From positions 131,579-195,578 of the forward strand of contig BCHS01000001.1 of NCBI GenBank assembly GCA_039545275.1: a stretch of DNA of 64,000 bases, given 5' to 3'. Source of the DNA: Pseudomicrostroma phylloplanum. Taxonomy: Eukaryota > Basidiomycota > Exobasidiomycetes > Microstromatales. Below the pieces are notes generated by a model. It saw only the letters and a list, made by a program, of their open reading frames with translations. It did not search any database and was not told the origin of the DNA. Of the stretch, positions 31,201 to 39,917 are shown one piece after another. Made by a program: the position numbers and the translations under genes. The stretch's first letter is position 1, and each line of letters starts with the position of its first letter.

Positions 31201-31992
31201 GCAGAAGTAAGGATATTCGATCGTGAGAAGCGGAACGCGATGAGGAGGGAGATTCTCTCTGCTGCGAAGTCGAGGCAAGCGAGAGGGCTGGGCGGACCGC
31301 CCCTTCTGAGTGTTGCGGGACGGGAGCGGTCGAGGGCAACAAGCTATTCGTCCGATCTTGACGACGACGAGGACGACGAGCACTTGCCCGCACCATCGGG
31401 AGACGCGCCGGGTGTGCACAACTGGTTTGACAACGATGCTTCCTCGATCTCTAGTGGGTCGACAGACTCCTCAAGTGGCGACGACAGTGAAGATGACTCG
31501 TCCTCCAATTCCTCGACGCAACACAACGGTCGAAGCGACTTCAATCCGTTCCGGCCGAAGAGGAAGACGCTCGTCCTCCGCCATGGCACGGACAGTCGCA
31601 GTGACTCTGGTCTATCTTCTTCCCCTCCTCCTGATTTATCGGCGTCGGCGACGACGACAAAGGCTGCTACATCAGCGTCCACTGCGCCAGCACCGACAGG
31701 ACGAAGGGATCCCGCACCAGCGCCACCGCGATCGGGTGCTGCACCTACGGTCACACCGGTGAGCTATGTACCGCGCAAAGCTCCCCCGCCTCGTCCTTCG
31801 GTCCCTTCGAGCGCCATTTCTTCCGCTTCTACTGCTGGTAATTCTGCCGCGAGTGTCAGTGCAACTGCTGTTACGGGCACTGCCGGCGAGCCTCAGGCCC
31901 CACCGCTACCCAGCCGGCGACCAGATTTCGCGAGGAGCACGAGTCATTCCAGCGTGAGGAGCGGGAAGTCATTGCTGGAAGACAGTGATTGA
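28288..31992 (+). CDS. Synaptojanin-type inositol polyphosphate phosphatase (Sac1 + 5-phosphatase; Inp51/52/53 family)
   Basis: Exons 28288-28582 and 28655-31992 give 1210 residues. The N-terminus (MHVWLRQSPRCLYLV) starts the Sac fold. The Sac catalytic CX5R is present as CLDCLDRT (Cys495, Arg501). The inositol 5-phosphatase domain runs from about residue 646 (FAGTWNLNA) to 950, with FQEIVPLS, KGMSGNKGGVAIR, WLGDFNYRID, PAWTDRIL and SDHRPVY all intact. The tail is Ser/Asp- and Pro-rich (PRKAPPPRPS, APPLPSRRP), suited to SH3 partners. The enzyme removes phosphates from PI(4,5)P2 and other phosphoinositides at the plasma membrane and endosomes, in endocytosis and actin control. The 72-nt intron has no stop and is a multiple of three, but removing it restores the family sequence MNVASGDLFLCVV. 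Both active sites look functional. Confidence 0.93.
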   Translation: MHVWLRQSPRCLYLVNSTLSAQSGRSVLVISTAAAGASSNATSYGGESSSSAAANAARAVVEMVSIQDVDFTSCVRLTEDDAMGQAPAGCLGLMNVASGEQSEGDKILCAKLNAHDTSFLLADLFLCVVTHASEVGSIRAGEVVKSIGSVAFFCVNRPTWDGLDVPELLSQTGYMENGGALDPYDAILPQSSSAASSGPVEHPCASLKRLLGMGSFYYAANGSFDISTRLEKRLSRHPHQTHDISQYDGRFVWNTFMIHPLMEFRNRLEQPERDRLDEEGLFLLAIQGYAAVFDMTQPSLASSSSSSLGKPTSIALISRLSWKRAGTRFNTRGVDDDGNVANFVESETILNHEGVSMSYVQLRGSVPLFWEQQGLQTFSARIQVTRSRQASQPAFDRHFADLLSHYSRVHALNLLGARDAETILSAAYAEHIRMSAAVELATPPADEAEAEGLDQEERIGITNFDFHTVNRLSGSLDGVRSELKLLGPIRLKREAFSCTIVDSAGTVRRRQNGVIRTNCLDCLDRTNVVEAFLSEAVLEDFLEKAGRHRDSFQPLSGSAHPLWAHHRVLWAENGDALSRIYAGTGALNTTYTRTGNAKKSIGSFLSDAAKSAGRMYINNFQDKSKQNVIDALLGNMANQRSVEVYDPLHDSVASELTSRLDEYSTKSEITVFAGTWNLNAKAPGESLLPWLMPPGMTEEPDIYAIGFQEIVPLSPQQILLTDPAKLRVWEGVILDTLGRRSDKRSDYLIMRSEQLVGTALVILVKSSVVGHIRQVEATTRKTGLKGMSGNKGGVAIRLTFHDSTFCFVTAHFAAGHSNAEERNADYWTIQRGLNFQRGKNLVGHDHVIWLGDFNYRIDLPNDRCRALAQADDYEALAAHDQLRRAHYSGAIFPGFEEGQVGFRPTYKYDVGTDVYDSSEKQRVPAWTDRILYSRNAHGNEASSRGHQLNQTSYFRAEIKTSDHRPVYATFKAEVRIFDREKRNAMRREILSAAKSRQARGLGGPPLLSVAGRERSRATSYSSDLDDDEDDEHLPAPSGDAPGVHNWFDNDASSISSGSTDSSSGDDSEDDSSSNSSTQHNGRSDFNPFRPKRKTLVLRHGTDSRSDSGLSSSPPPDLSASATTTKAATSASTAPAPTGRRDPAPAPPRSGAAPTVTPVSYVPRKAPPPRPSVPSSAISSASTAGNSAASVSATAVTGTAGEPQAPPLPSRRPDFARSTSHSSVRSGKSLLEDSD

Positions 31993-32342
31993 TATGGGAT
32001 CATTGATGGGACCTACGAAGTAGCACTCCTAGACACTTGTAACATACATACCAAAAGGATGAAAATGTGATTGGACTGACACTATCATTCATGAAGTGTG
32101 CCTTGGCTTGTGCTTTCTTCTTCTTCTTCCCCGCACAGCCGGTCTGGAGACGAAGCTCAAATTCCGCGCTCCGACGCCGAAATCGGCACACGCACGTCGC
32201 CGCTTGTCACACTCACACCCACGCAAGGCTGCCTCCGTCAGCCGTACCGCTTCACTGCTTCCCGCCTGTCCTTCCTGACGCCATCTCCACCATCTAATCG
32301 CCTGTTCCTTCCCCTCGCCCTCATTGCTGACTACCGCAGACG
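31993..32342. other. Intergenic stretch, 350 bp
   Basis: This is the 3' UTR of the synaptojanin-type gene followed by the short, C-rich promoter/leader of YVH1. A TTC run (32122-32139) is the only repeat-like sequence. No gene. Confidence 0.45.
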
Positions 32343-34592
32343 ATGGACGAGGTCCTTCCGGGCCTCTGGGTAGGCGATCTCGCCTGCGCCCTCTCCACCG
32401 AGTACCTCTCTCTCGCAGGCGTGACCCACATCGTCACTGCCCTCAAGCAACGGCTACCTCCTCCCCCCACACTCCCCTGCGGCCGCAAGATCCTCGCAGA
32501 GCACCAGCGCCATGTGTCCATCGACGACGAGGAGTCGGAACCGATCTTGGTGCAGTTCCCCGCTGTGAATGATTTTCTTGAAGAGGTGTTGCAGGAGAGA
32601 TGGGTCGAGGGACAGAAAGGAGCTCCTTTGGATGAGGAACGGCCTTCGGACGGCAAGTGGGGCCATTGGGAGACGACGGGTGAGGGGACTGTACTGGTGC
32701 ATTGTCAGGCGGGCTGCTCGCGCAGCGTAGCTCTAGTGGTAGCATACATTATGGCTACTCGCAAATGCTCCCGGGATGCTGCTCTGAGTATGGTCCGAGC
32801 CCGCCGAGCTCAGGCAGAGCCCAACAGTGGATTCATGGAGCAGCTCTCCCTCTTTGAGCAAGCAGGCTACCAGGTGGACCTGAGACATGCGCCCATCAGG
32901 AGGTTCCTCATGAGCAAGGTCGACGTGCTCAATGGCGGGAGCGTCGAGGACATCTTGATGAGCTACTTCCCCTCGCCTGCTCATAGTCCTTCGGGGAGCA
33001 TGTCAGGCTCTACACTGGGCGGCAGGTCGAGGAGAAACAGCAGCAGTGGCGGCGGGGCGGCTGGACTCAATTTTGCTCCTCTGAGCTCGATTGATGGAGA
33101 CGTGGACGACTCCTCTTCCTCTCTCGAGTCCCCACGCCGGCCAATGATCCGCCGACGCTCGCGCTCTACAGTAGGAGAAGGGACAGGCAGGGATAGCAAG
33201 ACGGGCAAGCTGGCCGACCTTTCCATCTCTCCGCCCATGCCAGGGAACACAGATGCCCTCTTCGCCGCCGATGCCGAAGCCAACCCTCAAACTGGCGCCT
33301 CCTCTTCCTCCTGGGCCACCTCGATCACCTCTCCGCACGAGGTACTCATCGCCCGGTCACGCGGCTTCAAACTCCCAGGAGGTGTCCCTTCCATCCGTGG
33401 ACACGAGTCGCGCTCCGGCAGTGGCTCACTTCCCAAGCCAGACTACCTACGGGGAACACCGAGGTTGAGGTGTAAGATGTGCCGGAGGGAGCTGGCGGCG
33501 AGAGATCACATTGTGGAGCATGAGCCGGGCAAGGGGATCATGGCGTTCGACGTTAAGAATAGAAGAAAGGAATTGAGAGGACCCAAGACGGCTGAGGAGG
33601 TTGGTGGTGGGAGCGGGAGCGCAGGCACGTCCGGGCAGGCTTCTAGAGGCGAGCAGGAGAAGTTAGGCATGAGTCAGATGTTTGGCAGCCTGAGGCGTAG
33701 TCGGATCGCAGACAGCGACGAGGACGACGACGAGCAGAGTGCTGGATTGCCAGATGGGAGCTCGAAGGGCAACGGGGCGGCAGACAGCCAATCTTCAAAG
33801 CCGAAGCAAGACGCATCGCCTCCGCAAGTAGACGGCCAATCATCAGGAGCAGACTCGACTACGACCACGACGGACACACCCACGCCAGCTTCTCCACCGG
33901 CCGGCCGGCCAATACAGTCCGCAGCGTCCCTCACGGCCTCCCTCCCACCCCACCTCGCAGCTCTGCGAGCAGGTCGTGCTCCTCCAGGCACGCAGGACGC
34001 ACAGCGGAAAGCCCTAGAGGACAGCAGAGAGAAGAACCGCATCGCGATGGAGCGACTGAGGGGAAGGATGGGCATGGGCGGTGGGCCTCAAGCCGGAGGA
34101 GGAGGGGAGGCAGGACCAGCAGCTGTCCCCCCTTCTAGCGACGGGCAGGCCCAAGCTGAGCAGAAGCAGGCAACGCTCGACCGAGGCGGCCCTTCTCAAC
34201 AAGGACAAGGACAAGGACAAGGGCAGAGCCAGGGTCGTCGCGGTATCCTGCATTCCCCTGCTTGCACATCCTACTTCCTCGAACCACTAGACTGGATGTA
34301 CGCCTCTGCCTCCAACGCTCCTTCCACAAAGGAGACCCCTTCCAGCAAAAGTAGCAGCAGCAACACAACCAACAACAAAGGCAAGAGCGACCCCTCTACC
34401 TCCAGCGGCGCTGCGACCAACTCCTCCCTCTCCTCGGGTCAGCTCTCTGGAAAACTCCTCTGTCCCAATGCTCCACGTTGTGGTGCCAAGTTGGGCAATT
34501 GGGATTGGGCAGGGATGCAGTGTGGGTGTGGTGCTTGGATCACACCTGCTTTTGCTGTTGCGAGGGGGAGGATTGATGAAGTTTGGGACTGA
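32343..34592 (+). CDS. YVH1: Yvh1-type dual-specificity phosphatase with C-terminal zinc domain
   Basis: A single exon encodes 749 residues. The dual-specificity phosphatase domain starts at residue 1 (MDEVLPGLWVGDLACA) and carries the catalytic loop HCQAGCSRS (Cys121, Arg127) and AQAEPNSGFMEQL. The C-terminal zinc-binding part is split. LRCKMCRRELA near residue 377 and CTSYFLEPLDWM near 640 are far apart, and CPNAPRCGAKLGNWDWAGMQCGCGAW near 710-735 completes the cysteines. In yeast, Yvh1 releases Mrt4 from pre-60S particles through the zinc domain and also affects growth and sporulation. The protein is about twice the size of yeast Yvh1 (364 residues) because of disordered Ser/Gly/Gln-rich inserts, one between the phosphatase and zinc parts and one inside the zinc part. 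Confidence 0.92.
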   Translation: MDEVLPGLWVGDLACALSTEYLSLAGVTHIVTALKQRLPPPPTLPCGRKILAEHQRHVSIDDEESEPILVQFPAVNDFLEEVLQERWVEGQKGAPLDEERPSDGKWGHWETTGEGTVLVHCQAGCSRSVALVVAYIMATRKCSRDAALSMVRARRAQAEPNSGFMEQLSLFEQAGYQVDLRHAPIRRFLMSKVDVLNGGSVEDILMSYFPSPAHSPSGSMSGSTLGGRSRRNSSSGGGAAGLNFAPLSSIDGDVDDSSSSLESPRRPMIRRRSRSTVGEGTGRDSKTGKLADLSISPPMPGNTDALFAADAEANPQTGASSSSWATSITSPHEVLIARSRGFKLPGGVPSIRGHESRSGSGSLPKPDYLRGTPRLRCKMCRRELAARDHIVEHEPGKGIMAFDVKNRRKELRGPKTAEEVGGGSGSAGTSGQASRGEQEKLGMSQMFGSLRRSRIADSDEDDDEQSAGLPDGSSKGNGAADSQSSKPKQDASPPQVDGQSSGADSTTTTTDTPTPASPPAGRPIQSAASLTASLPPHLAALRAGRAPPGTQDAQRKALEDSREKNRIAMERLRGRMGMGGGPQAGGGGEAGPAAVPPSSDGQAQAEQKQATLDRGGPSQQGQGQGQGQSQGRRGILHSPACTSYFLEPLDWMYASASNAPSTKETPSSKSSSSNTTNNKGKSDPSTSSGAATNSSLSSGQLSGKLLCPNAPRCGAKLGNWDWAGMQCGCGAWITPAFAVARGRIDEVWD

Positions 34593-34930
34593 TTGAAGGA
34601 GAAAGCGGAGGCAAGGGGGGAGAAGGGAGAGGGGAGAGGGATTGTAGAGATATCTAGAGAGAAGGAGAGATAGTCTAGCGGGAGACACATATCGCAATGT
34701 ATACATGTAGACAATGGGACACGCATAGCAAGTAGATACAAAAGGCAATTGATTAGTTCGACACGGGTCGAGATAATGAGAGATTTGATGCTGCACGACT
34801 GGAGAACGGATGGCGCCCAGGAGACCACAGGACACCAGGGACGAGAAGCTCACAACAAGCGGGCAACAGCAGGTACGGTGGAGAGGCCTGTGGCTTTCCC
34901 CATGCCTGCCTGCCTCCTCTCAGAACCATT
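34593..34930. other. Convergent 3' stretch, 338 bp
   Basis: This is the 3' flank shared by YVH1 (+) and the large disordered protein (-). It begins with a GA-rich purine tract (34600-34670) and contains ATGTATACATGT, a short palindrome near 34697-34708 that could form a hairpin but has no known role. No gene. Confidence 0.5.
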
Positions 34931-37900
34931 CTATTCCTGCTCCTCTTCGTCTCCGCTGTCTCGCTCGAGAACGACGACTGCGTCTTCCTCCCCCTCCTGA
35001 CCTTCACTCACAGGACCCTGTGTCTCCACATGCACAGACGGGGCGGCCTCCTCCTCTTCTTCCTCCTCCTCCTCCTCCTCCTCGGCCTGCTCATCAGCTT
35101 CGTCTTCCCGATCGCCATCGAGTTCGACTTCGTCTGCATCTGCCTGCTCTCCACCCTCCCCTTCACCAGCATCAGCATCGGCATCGGCAGCGGTGGCGTT
35201 CTCGTCTCCTTCATCTTCGCGCTGTGCAGCAATCTCTTTCCGACCGACTTGCAAAGCCTCGGAGTCTAGCTCGTCTTCCTCCTCATCATCTCCATTCTCG
35301 GCTTCCGCCTCGAGCTCAACTTTGGAGACGTCATGCGAGGTCTCAGAAGAAGGAGGAGCGGCAGCAGCTGGAGTCGAAGCGAGGGTCCGGCTATTGCCTC
35401 TGGCCTTCTTGCTAGCACTACCTCCTTCCTGGCCAGCAGACTGCGACGGCGTAGCAGGTGAGGTCGCGCTAGCTGCGCCAGCTGAAGCGTTCTCTTTCGC
35501 GGAAGGGGAAGAATCTTCGACTGCCGGGCCCGACGAGGCTTTGCGCTTCTGCAAGGTAGCACCAGCTGTCGACGGTCCAGTGGGCGTGGGCTGCTTGGAC
35601 GTCGAAGAAGCTTTAGACGAGGCTGGAGCGGCAGTGCTCTTGCTCGAAGACGCAGCACTTCTTGCCGCGGCTGCGCTCGCTCTGGCATTCTTCTCCATCA
35701 CCTCCTTCCACTGCGGGCAAACAGAAGCAGAAGGTGGAAGTACCCGTCTGTCAGTTCTCATTTCTTGTTTCCATCCTCGCAACTTCTGCCACGGCTGCTC
35801 ACCAAGCCATCTAATGCCTTGAAGACCAGATTCTGTGGGAGTCCCATCAGAACCTCGCTGATCCTCCCATCGAAGTTCTCCTTGCTCACTCCAGCTTCTC
35901 CGGCGTACTCTTCCGCAAGACCAAACAACGCAAAGACGGCTAGCGAGAGGTGCGTCTGATGAGACGTGAAAGACGTCATCTTAGCAGCTTCCGCCAACGG
36001 GTTCTTCTTCCCACTACCACCAGCAACGGCTAGCTCCTTTGAGGACACGGTGCTGGCTCTCTCCCCTCGAGCAAGCCTGCAGAGAATCTCGACTTGGCCC
36101 TTGGAGTCACTAAGACAGTCCAGGACGAACCGCCGACGATCTCTGCCGGTGCCCAGGAAGGACTTCGTGCTCCAGTCGGCAAAGACGTCGAAGATGGTGG
36201 GGGGCGGGTCCGGATCATCTACGTGGATCTTCTGATGCCAGGATTGATCCGAGAGGCGAGAATGGGCAAAGCCGGGCAGGGCTGAAAGCCAGTCTTCTAC
36301 GTCGCCTGTCTTTAGCCACTTTGCTTCGAGCAGAGGCGCGAGCTTGTCGAGGTAGACGTTGATCACTAGCTCCTGAGGCAGAGCACTAGCGTCGAGGCTG
36401 GTAGAGACGCTGCTTTCGCCTGCTCCACTGCCATTCCTGGCCAGACGGAACAACGGCGGAAGAGTGTCATACGGCCCGCTGGGTACCGACATCTCTTCTT
36501 CTGATCTTTCCACCTTTTGCGCCTCGTCTTCTTCCTCCTCGTCGGCAGCTGTAGTAGCAGCGACGCTTCCTTCGCCTTCGTCATCGCCACTGGAAGCATC
36601 ATTGTCTTCATCGCCGCTCTGATGGTCTTCACCTACTGTAGCTGAACGCTTTTGCTTCTTCTTCTGCGACGTCTGCTGAGCCTGTCTACCAGTCCTGCCT
36701 TTTGACTTCTTTCCTTGCTTGATGTTTTCGGGTCTTGGCTCTAGATCAGTCTCGTGGTCCCAAGCGTATTGCAGCTCGGGCCGAGCCAGGGCTGCAAAAT
36801 GATCTGAGTCACGGTCTCGAGTTTCGATCTGCCGTAGACAGAAAAGAAGGTATCAGCTATCGCTTCAAGTCAACTCACTACACGACGATGTTGAACTGAC
36901 CAGGACTCCCTTGCACAGCATCCATTCCTTGCCTTCTTCAGCGTCTCCCTTGAGACTGCCCACAGACGGAGTCACGCTGACAGTGATCTCAATTCTGCCT
37001 TCAGCTCGGTAGACTTTGAGGGCCTTGACGACTTCTGCATCGATGACAAGCCTGCGCTTGGTTCCAAAGTAGGATATGCTCACCCTGTTGGGGGAGCCTT
37101 GAGGTGGTGTCTTGGTGTAGCCTGACCAGCCTTCCACGGCAGGAGCAGCAGCAGGTACCTGATCCGCGGAGGTCGACTCTTCGAGTTTGATGTCGTTGCT
37201 TTCTTCTGCTTTGATCGCAGCGGGTTCATCCACAGCCATCCCTGCATCAGCATCAGCGTCCACGCCCACACCGCCGTCCGTCGAAGGCTTCTCCTCTTCC
37301 TCACCTTCGACTTTCACGGCAGCTTCGGCGTTACCACGCTTCTTCTTCTTCTTACTCGAGCCGGACGAAGACTGTCCATCCTTGACAGACTCAGAGGGCT
37401 CGGTTGCATCGACGACCGAGCCGGAAGCCTGCTCATCGACGGGCTCTTCCTTGACTTCTGCCTTTGACTTCTTCGACTTCTTGTCAGCGCTCGGCCCGGA
37501 AGGAGCAGAGATCTTAGCCTTGGGTCCACTCGGTGCACCGACTGGAGGCGAGGCCGTGACGGCTCCAAAGCAGATCCGCAGTCGGCACGCCTCCTTCTTT
37601 GAGGATTCAGCGGCGGGGGCCTGAGGAGGCATTTTCATGCTTGGAGTAGAGATGCTTTGCTTGCTGGTCGAAGTCCGCCTCTTTGCGCTTGCTGGCTCGC
37701 CGTTCTTGGTAGACGTCCGTGAGATTTCGCCAGCGTTGCTTCCATCGTCGCTGCCTCCAATTGTCGCCTCATTCTCCTCTTCGCCTTCCTGCTGCTCATC
37801 ATCATTGGCAGCATCATCCTCGGCTCTGTCTTCTTCGATCTCTGCCTTCTCAGTGTCCTCTTCTTCCCTTTCATATTCACCTCGCAGGCTCCAAGCCCAG

Positions 37901-39567
37901 TCGAGTAAGGGAATCTCTACGCCTTTGATCCTGAAGTCGGTATAGGTACGCTTGGACGTGCTAGGTACTGGCTGGTCATTGACACCAGCAGCGCGTGTGG
38001 CTATGGACACGGGTTTATTAGACAGCGCAGGAGAAGAGGGGACGCCGCCGTGCGCTCGAGGGAGCGAGCCCTTGCCTGAAGCAGGCGTACCTGAGCGAGC
38101 TGCCCCTGGGCCGGTCGGTGGCTGCTTGTTGGAAGAAGGCTTGGCAGGGCCATTTGCGGATCCCCACTTCTGTTGCTGAGAGTGGCTGAAGGCACCAGAG
38201 GCAGGACGGCCGCCTCCTCTCGATGCATTCATGCTACCTCCCCGCATGTTGCTGGGACCGGCTCCCCCTTTGTTCCCACCCTGACCGCCAAATGATCCAG
38301 GAGCTCCTCTAGAGGGGTACGGTTGCTGCTGCTGATTGAAGCCGCCGGGACCAGATCCTCCTTTGCCTTGCGGCCCACGAGAGGTCATCTTCGGAGGGCC
38401 TCCGTTGCTCGCAGCCATACCACCCCTTCCGCCCCTCATTGATGACGCCCCTCCTTGCTGATGACCGCCGTTCTGCGCTCCCATAGGAGAGTTCATGGCT
38501 GGTGAGATCGCATTGACCCCTCCAANCCCGCCCCTGGAGCTACTGGGAGTCCTCATAGCGCCTCCGCCCCGAGAGGAAGGACCTGACGGGCCGCTCATTC
38601 CATTGGGCCCCATTCCCATCATTTGAGGGCCTGGGGTGGGACTGCTGGCTCCCGGCCAGCCGTACGAGGAAGGCGCGGCGGGACCGCTCGGCGTCGCAGG
38701 TCCACCCCATTGGGCAGCAGGCTGTTGTGGGGGATATCCTGACCCTTGCATTGGGGCCCCCGCGTTGTAGTTCGGCCCACCTGGAGCTGCGCCATCGAAG
38801 CGCTGACGCTTGGCGGGCGGTCCAGATGATCCTCCGCCTCCCATCATAGGTCCAGCCTGACCGCCATTTTGGGGCGGATAGTACGAGCTCTGCTGTGGTT
38901 GCTGAGGTCCATAGGGCGGGTGGGGACCAGCTTGCTGCTGAGCGCCAGGCATGCCGCCTTGATAGCCTGCTGGAGCCCCGTAAGGTCCATGAGCATATTG
39001 GCCCTGCTGAGGATGCCCTTGAGGATGGTGGCCCTGCTGCTGCTGAGGCTGAGGATAGTAGCTAGCAGGTTGTTGTTGGGGAGGCCCAGCCGCCTGCGGG
39101 TAGCTTCCGTAAGGTTGTTGAGCTTGCGGTCCAGCATGGTGTTGCATTGGCTGCTGATGCTGGTGCGGCTGCTGATGAGGGGTAGCGGGTCCTCCAGCGG
39201 CAGCCGCGGCGGCAGCTTGCTGGGCATAGTACTGCTGCCACTGCTGATGCCATTGAGCCTGCTGCTCCTCCGGAGTCATCTTGGACGAGGAACCTTGCTG
39301 GTTGCCGTATCCGTAGTTTGAATAATCCGGACCAGCAGCGGGTGAATTGGCGACGGCTGGTGCTGACGGCCCTGCAGGAGCTGCCGGCTGGGGAGGCGCA
39401 ATGGTCGTATGGCTCTGTTGGCTGGCGTACTGACTGGCTGAGGGGTTCTGATTGCTTGCTGGTCCTGTGTATGGGTACGATCTGGATGGTAGAGGGCCGT
39501 AGCATTAGCAGCCTCGCACGACCTTAAAACCTTCCTTCCCCACTTCACTTCGGCCTCACCTCTTCAT
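34931..39567 (-). CDS. Large disordered Gln/Gly-rich protein with conserved-looking blocks, family not recognised
   Basis: Minus-strand exons 39567-39560, 39481-36901, 36828-35803 and 35710-34931 give 1464 residues. The first coding exon is 8 nt (ATGAAGAG) and joins to SYPYTGPASNQNPS. Residues 1-500 are Gln/Pro/Gly-rich with RGG-like pieces (RGGRGG, RGGGRP). Conserved-looking blocks follow: TDFRIKGVEIPLLDWAWSLR (near 520), ISYFGTKRRLVIDAEVVKAL and EGRIEITVSV (800-845), GVLIETRDRDSDHFAALARP across a splice (near 860), and LEAKWLKTGDVEDWLSALPGF with DPDPPPTIFDVFADW (990-1070). The C-terminus is very acidic (runs of Glu/Asp) with many Lys-rich spots that could be nuclear signals. The composition suggests a nuclear scaffold or a chromatin or transcription factor, which is inference only. 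One ambiguous base (38526) falls in a Gly-rich codon. Confidence 0.75.
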
Positions 39568-39917
39568 GTCCTTTCCTTGGCCTCCTTCACCTCGTTGTAC
39601 AAATTACGCTCGCTTCTCCTTCTCTTACTCCTTCACAACTCGTCGATGACTCCGTCGGGGTCAAGACGAGCAGCCGTGATGTCTAGCTGATGATGATGGT
39701 GGTGATGGTTGGGAGGAAGCGGGGAGGTGAGGCAGGGCCAAGGGATCTATCTCCAGTCTATGAGCCTGGCCTCCGTTGCGCGCGGGCAATTCGCTCAGGC
39801 CACCACTACCATCCGATTCATTGCTTCCTTCTACCCAACCATCGCCATCGCCATCGCCATCGTCATTAATTCGATCCCACCGATCTCTACCTCCCTCGCT
39901 CTCAGAGCAAACAAGCA
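39568..39917. promoter_or_regulatory. Divergent promoter region, 350 bp
   Basis: This lies between the large disordered-protein gene (-) and CWC21 (+). The plus-strand leader has a CCATCG hexamer repeat (39839-39862) and CATTAATTCG. No other element was recognised. Confidence 0.45.
39839..39862. repeat. CCATCG hexamer repeat, four copies
   Basis: Four tandem copies of CCATCG lie about 55 bp upstream of the CWC21-like ATG, probably in its 5' UTR. Confidence 0.8.

Noticed and set aside
34697..34708. ATGTATACATGT palindrome as a regulatory site or terminator
   Set aside because: It is a short palindrome in a convergent 3' flank. No known fungal signal matches and a chance origin is likely.
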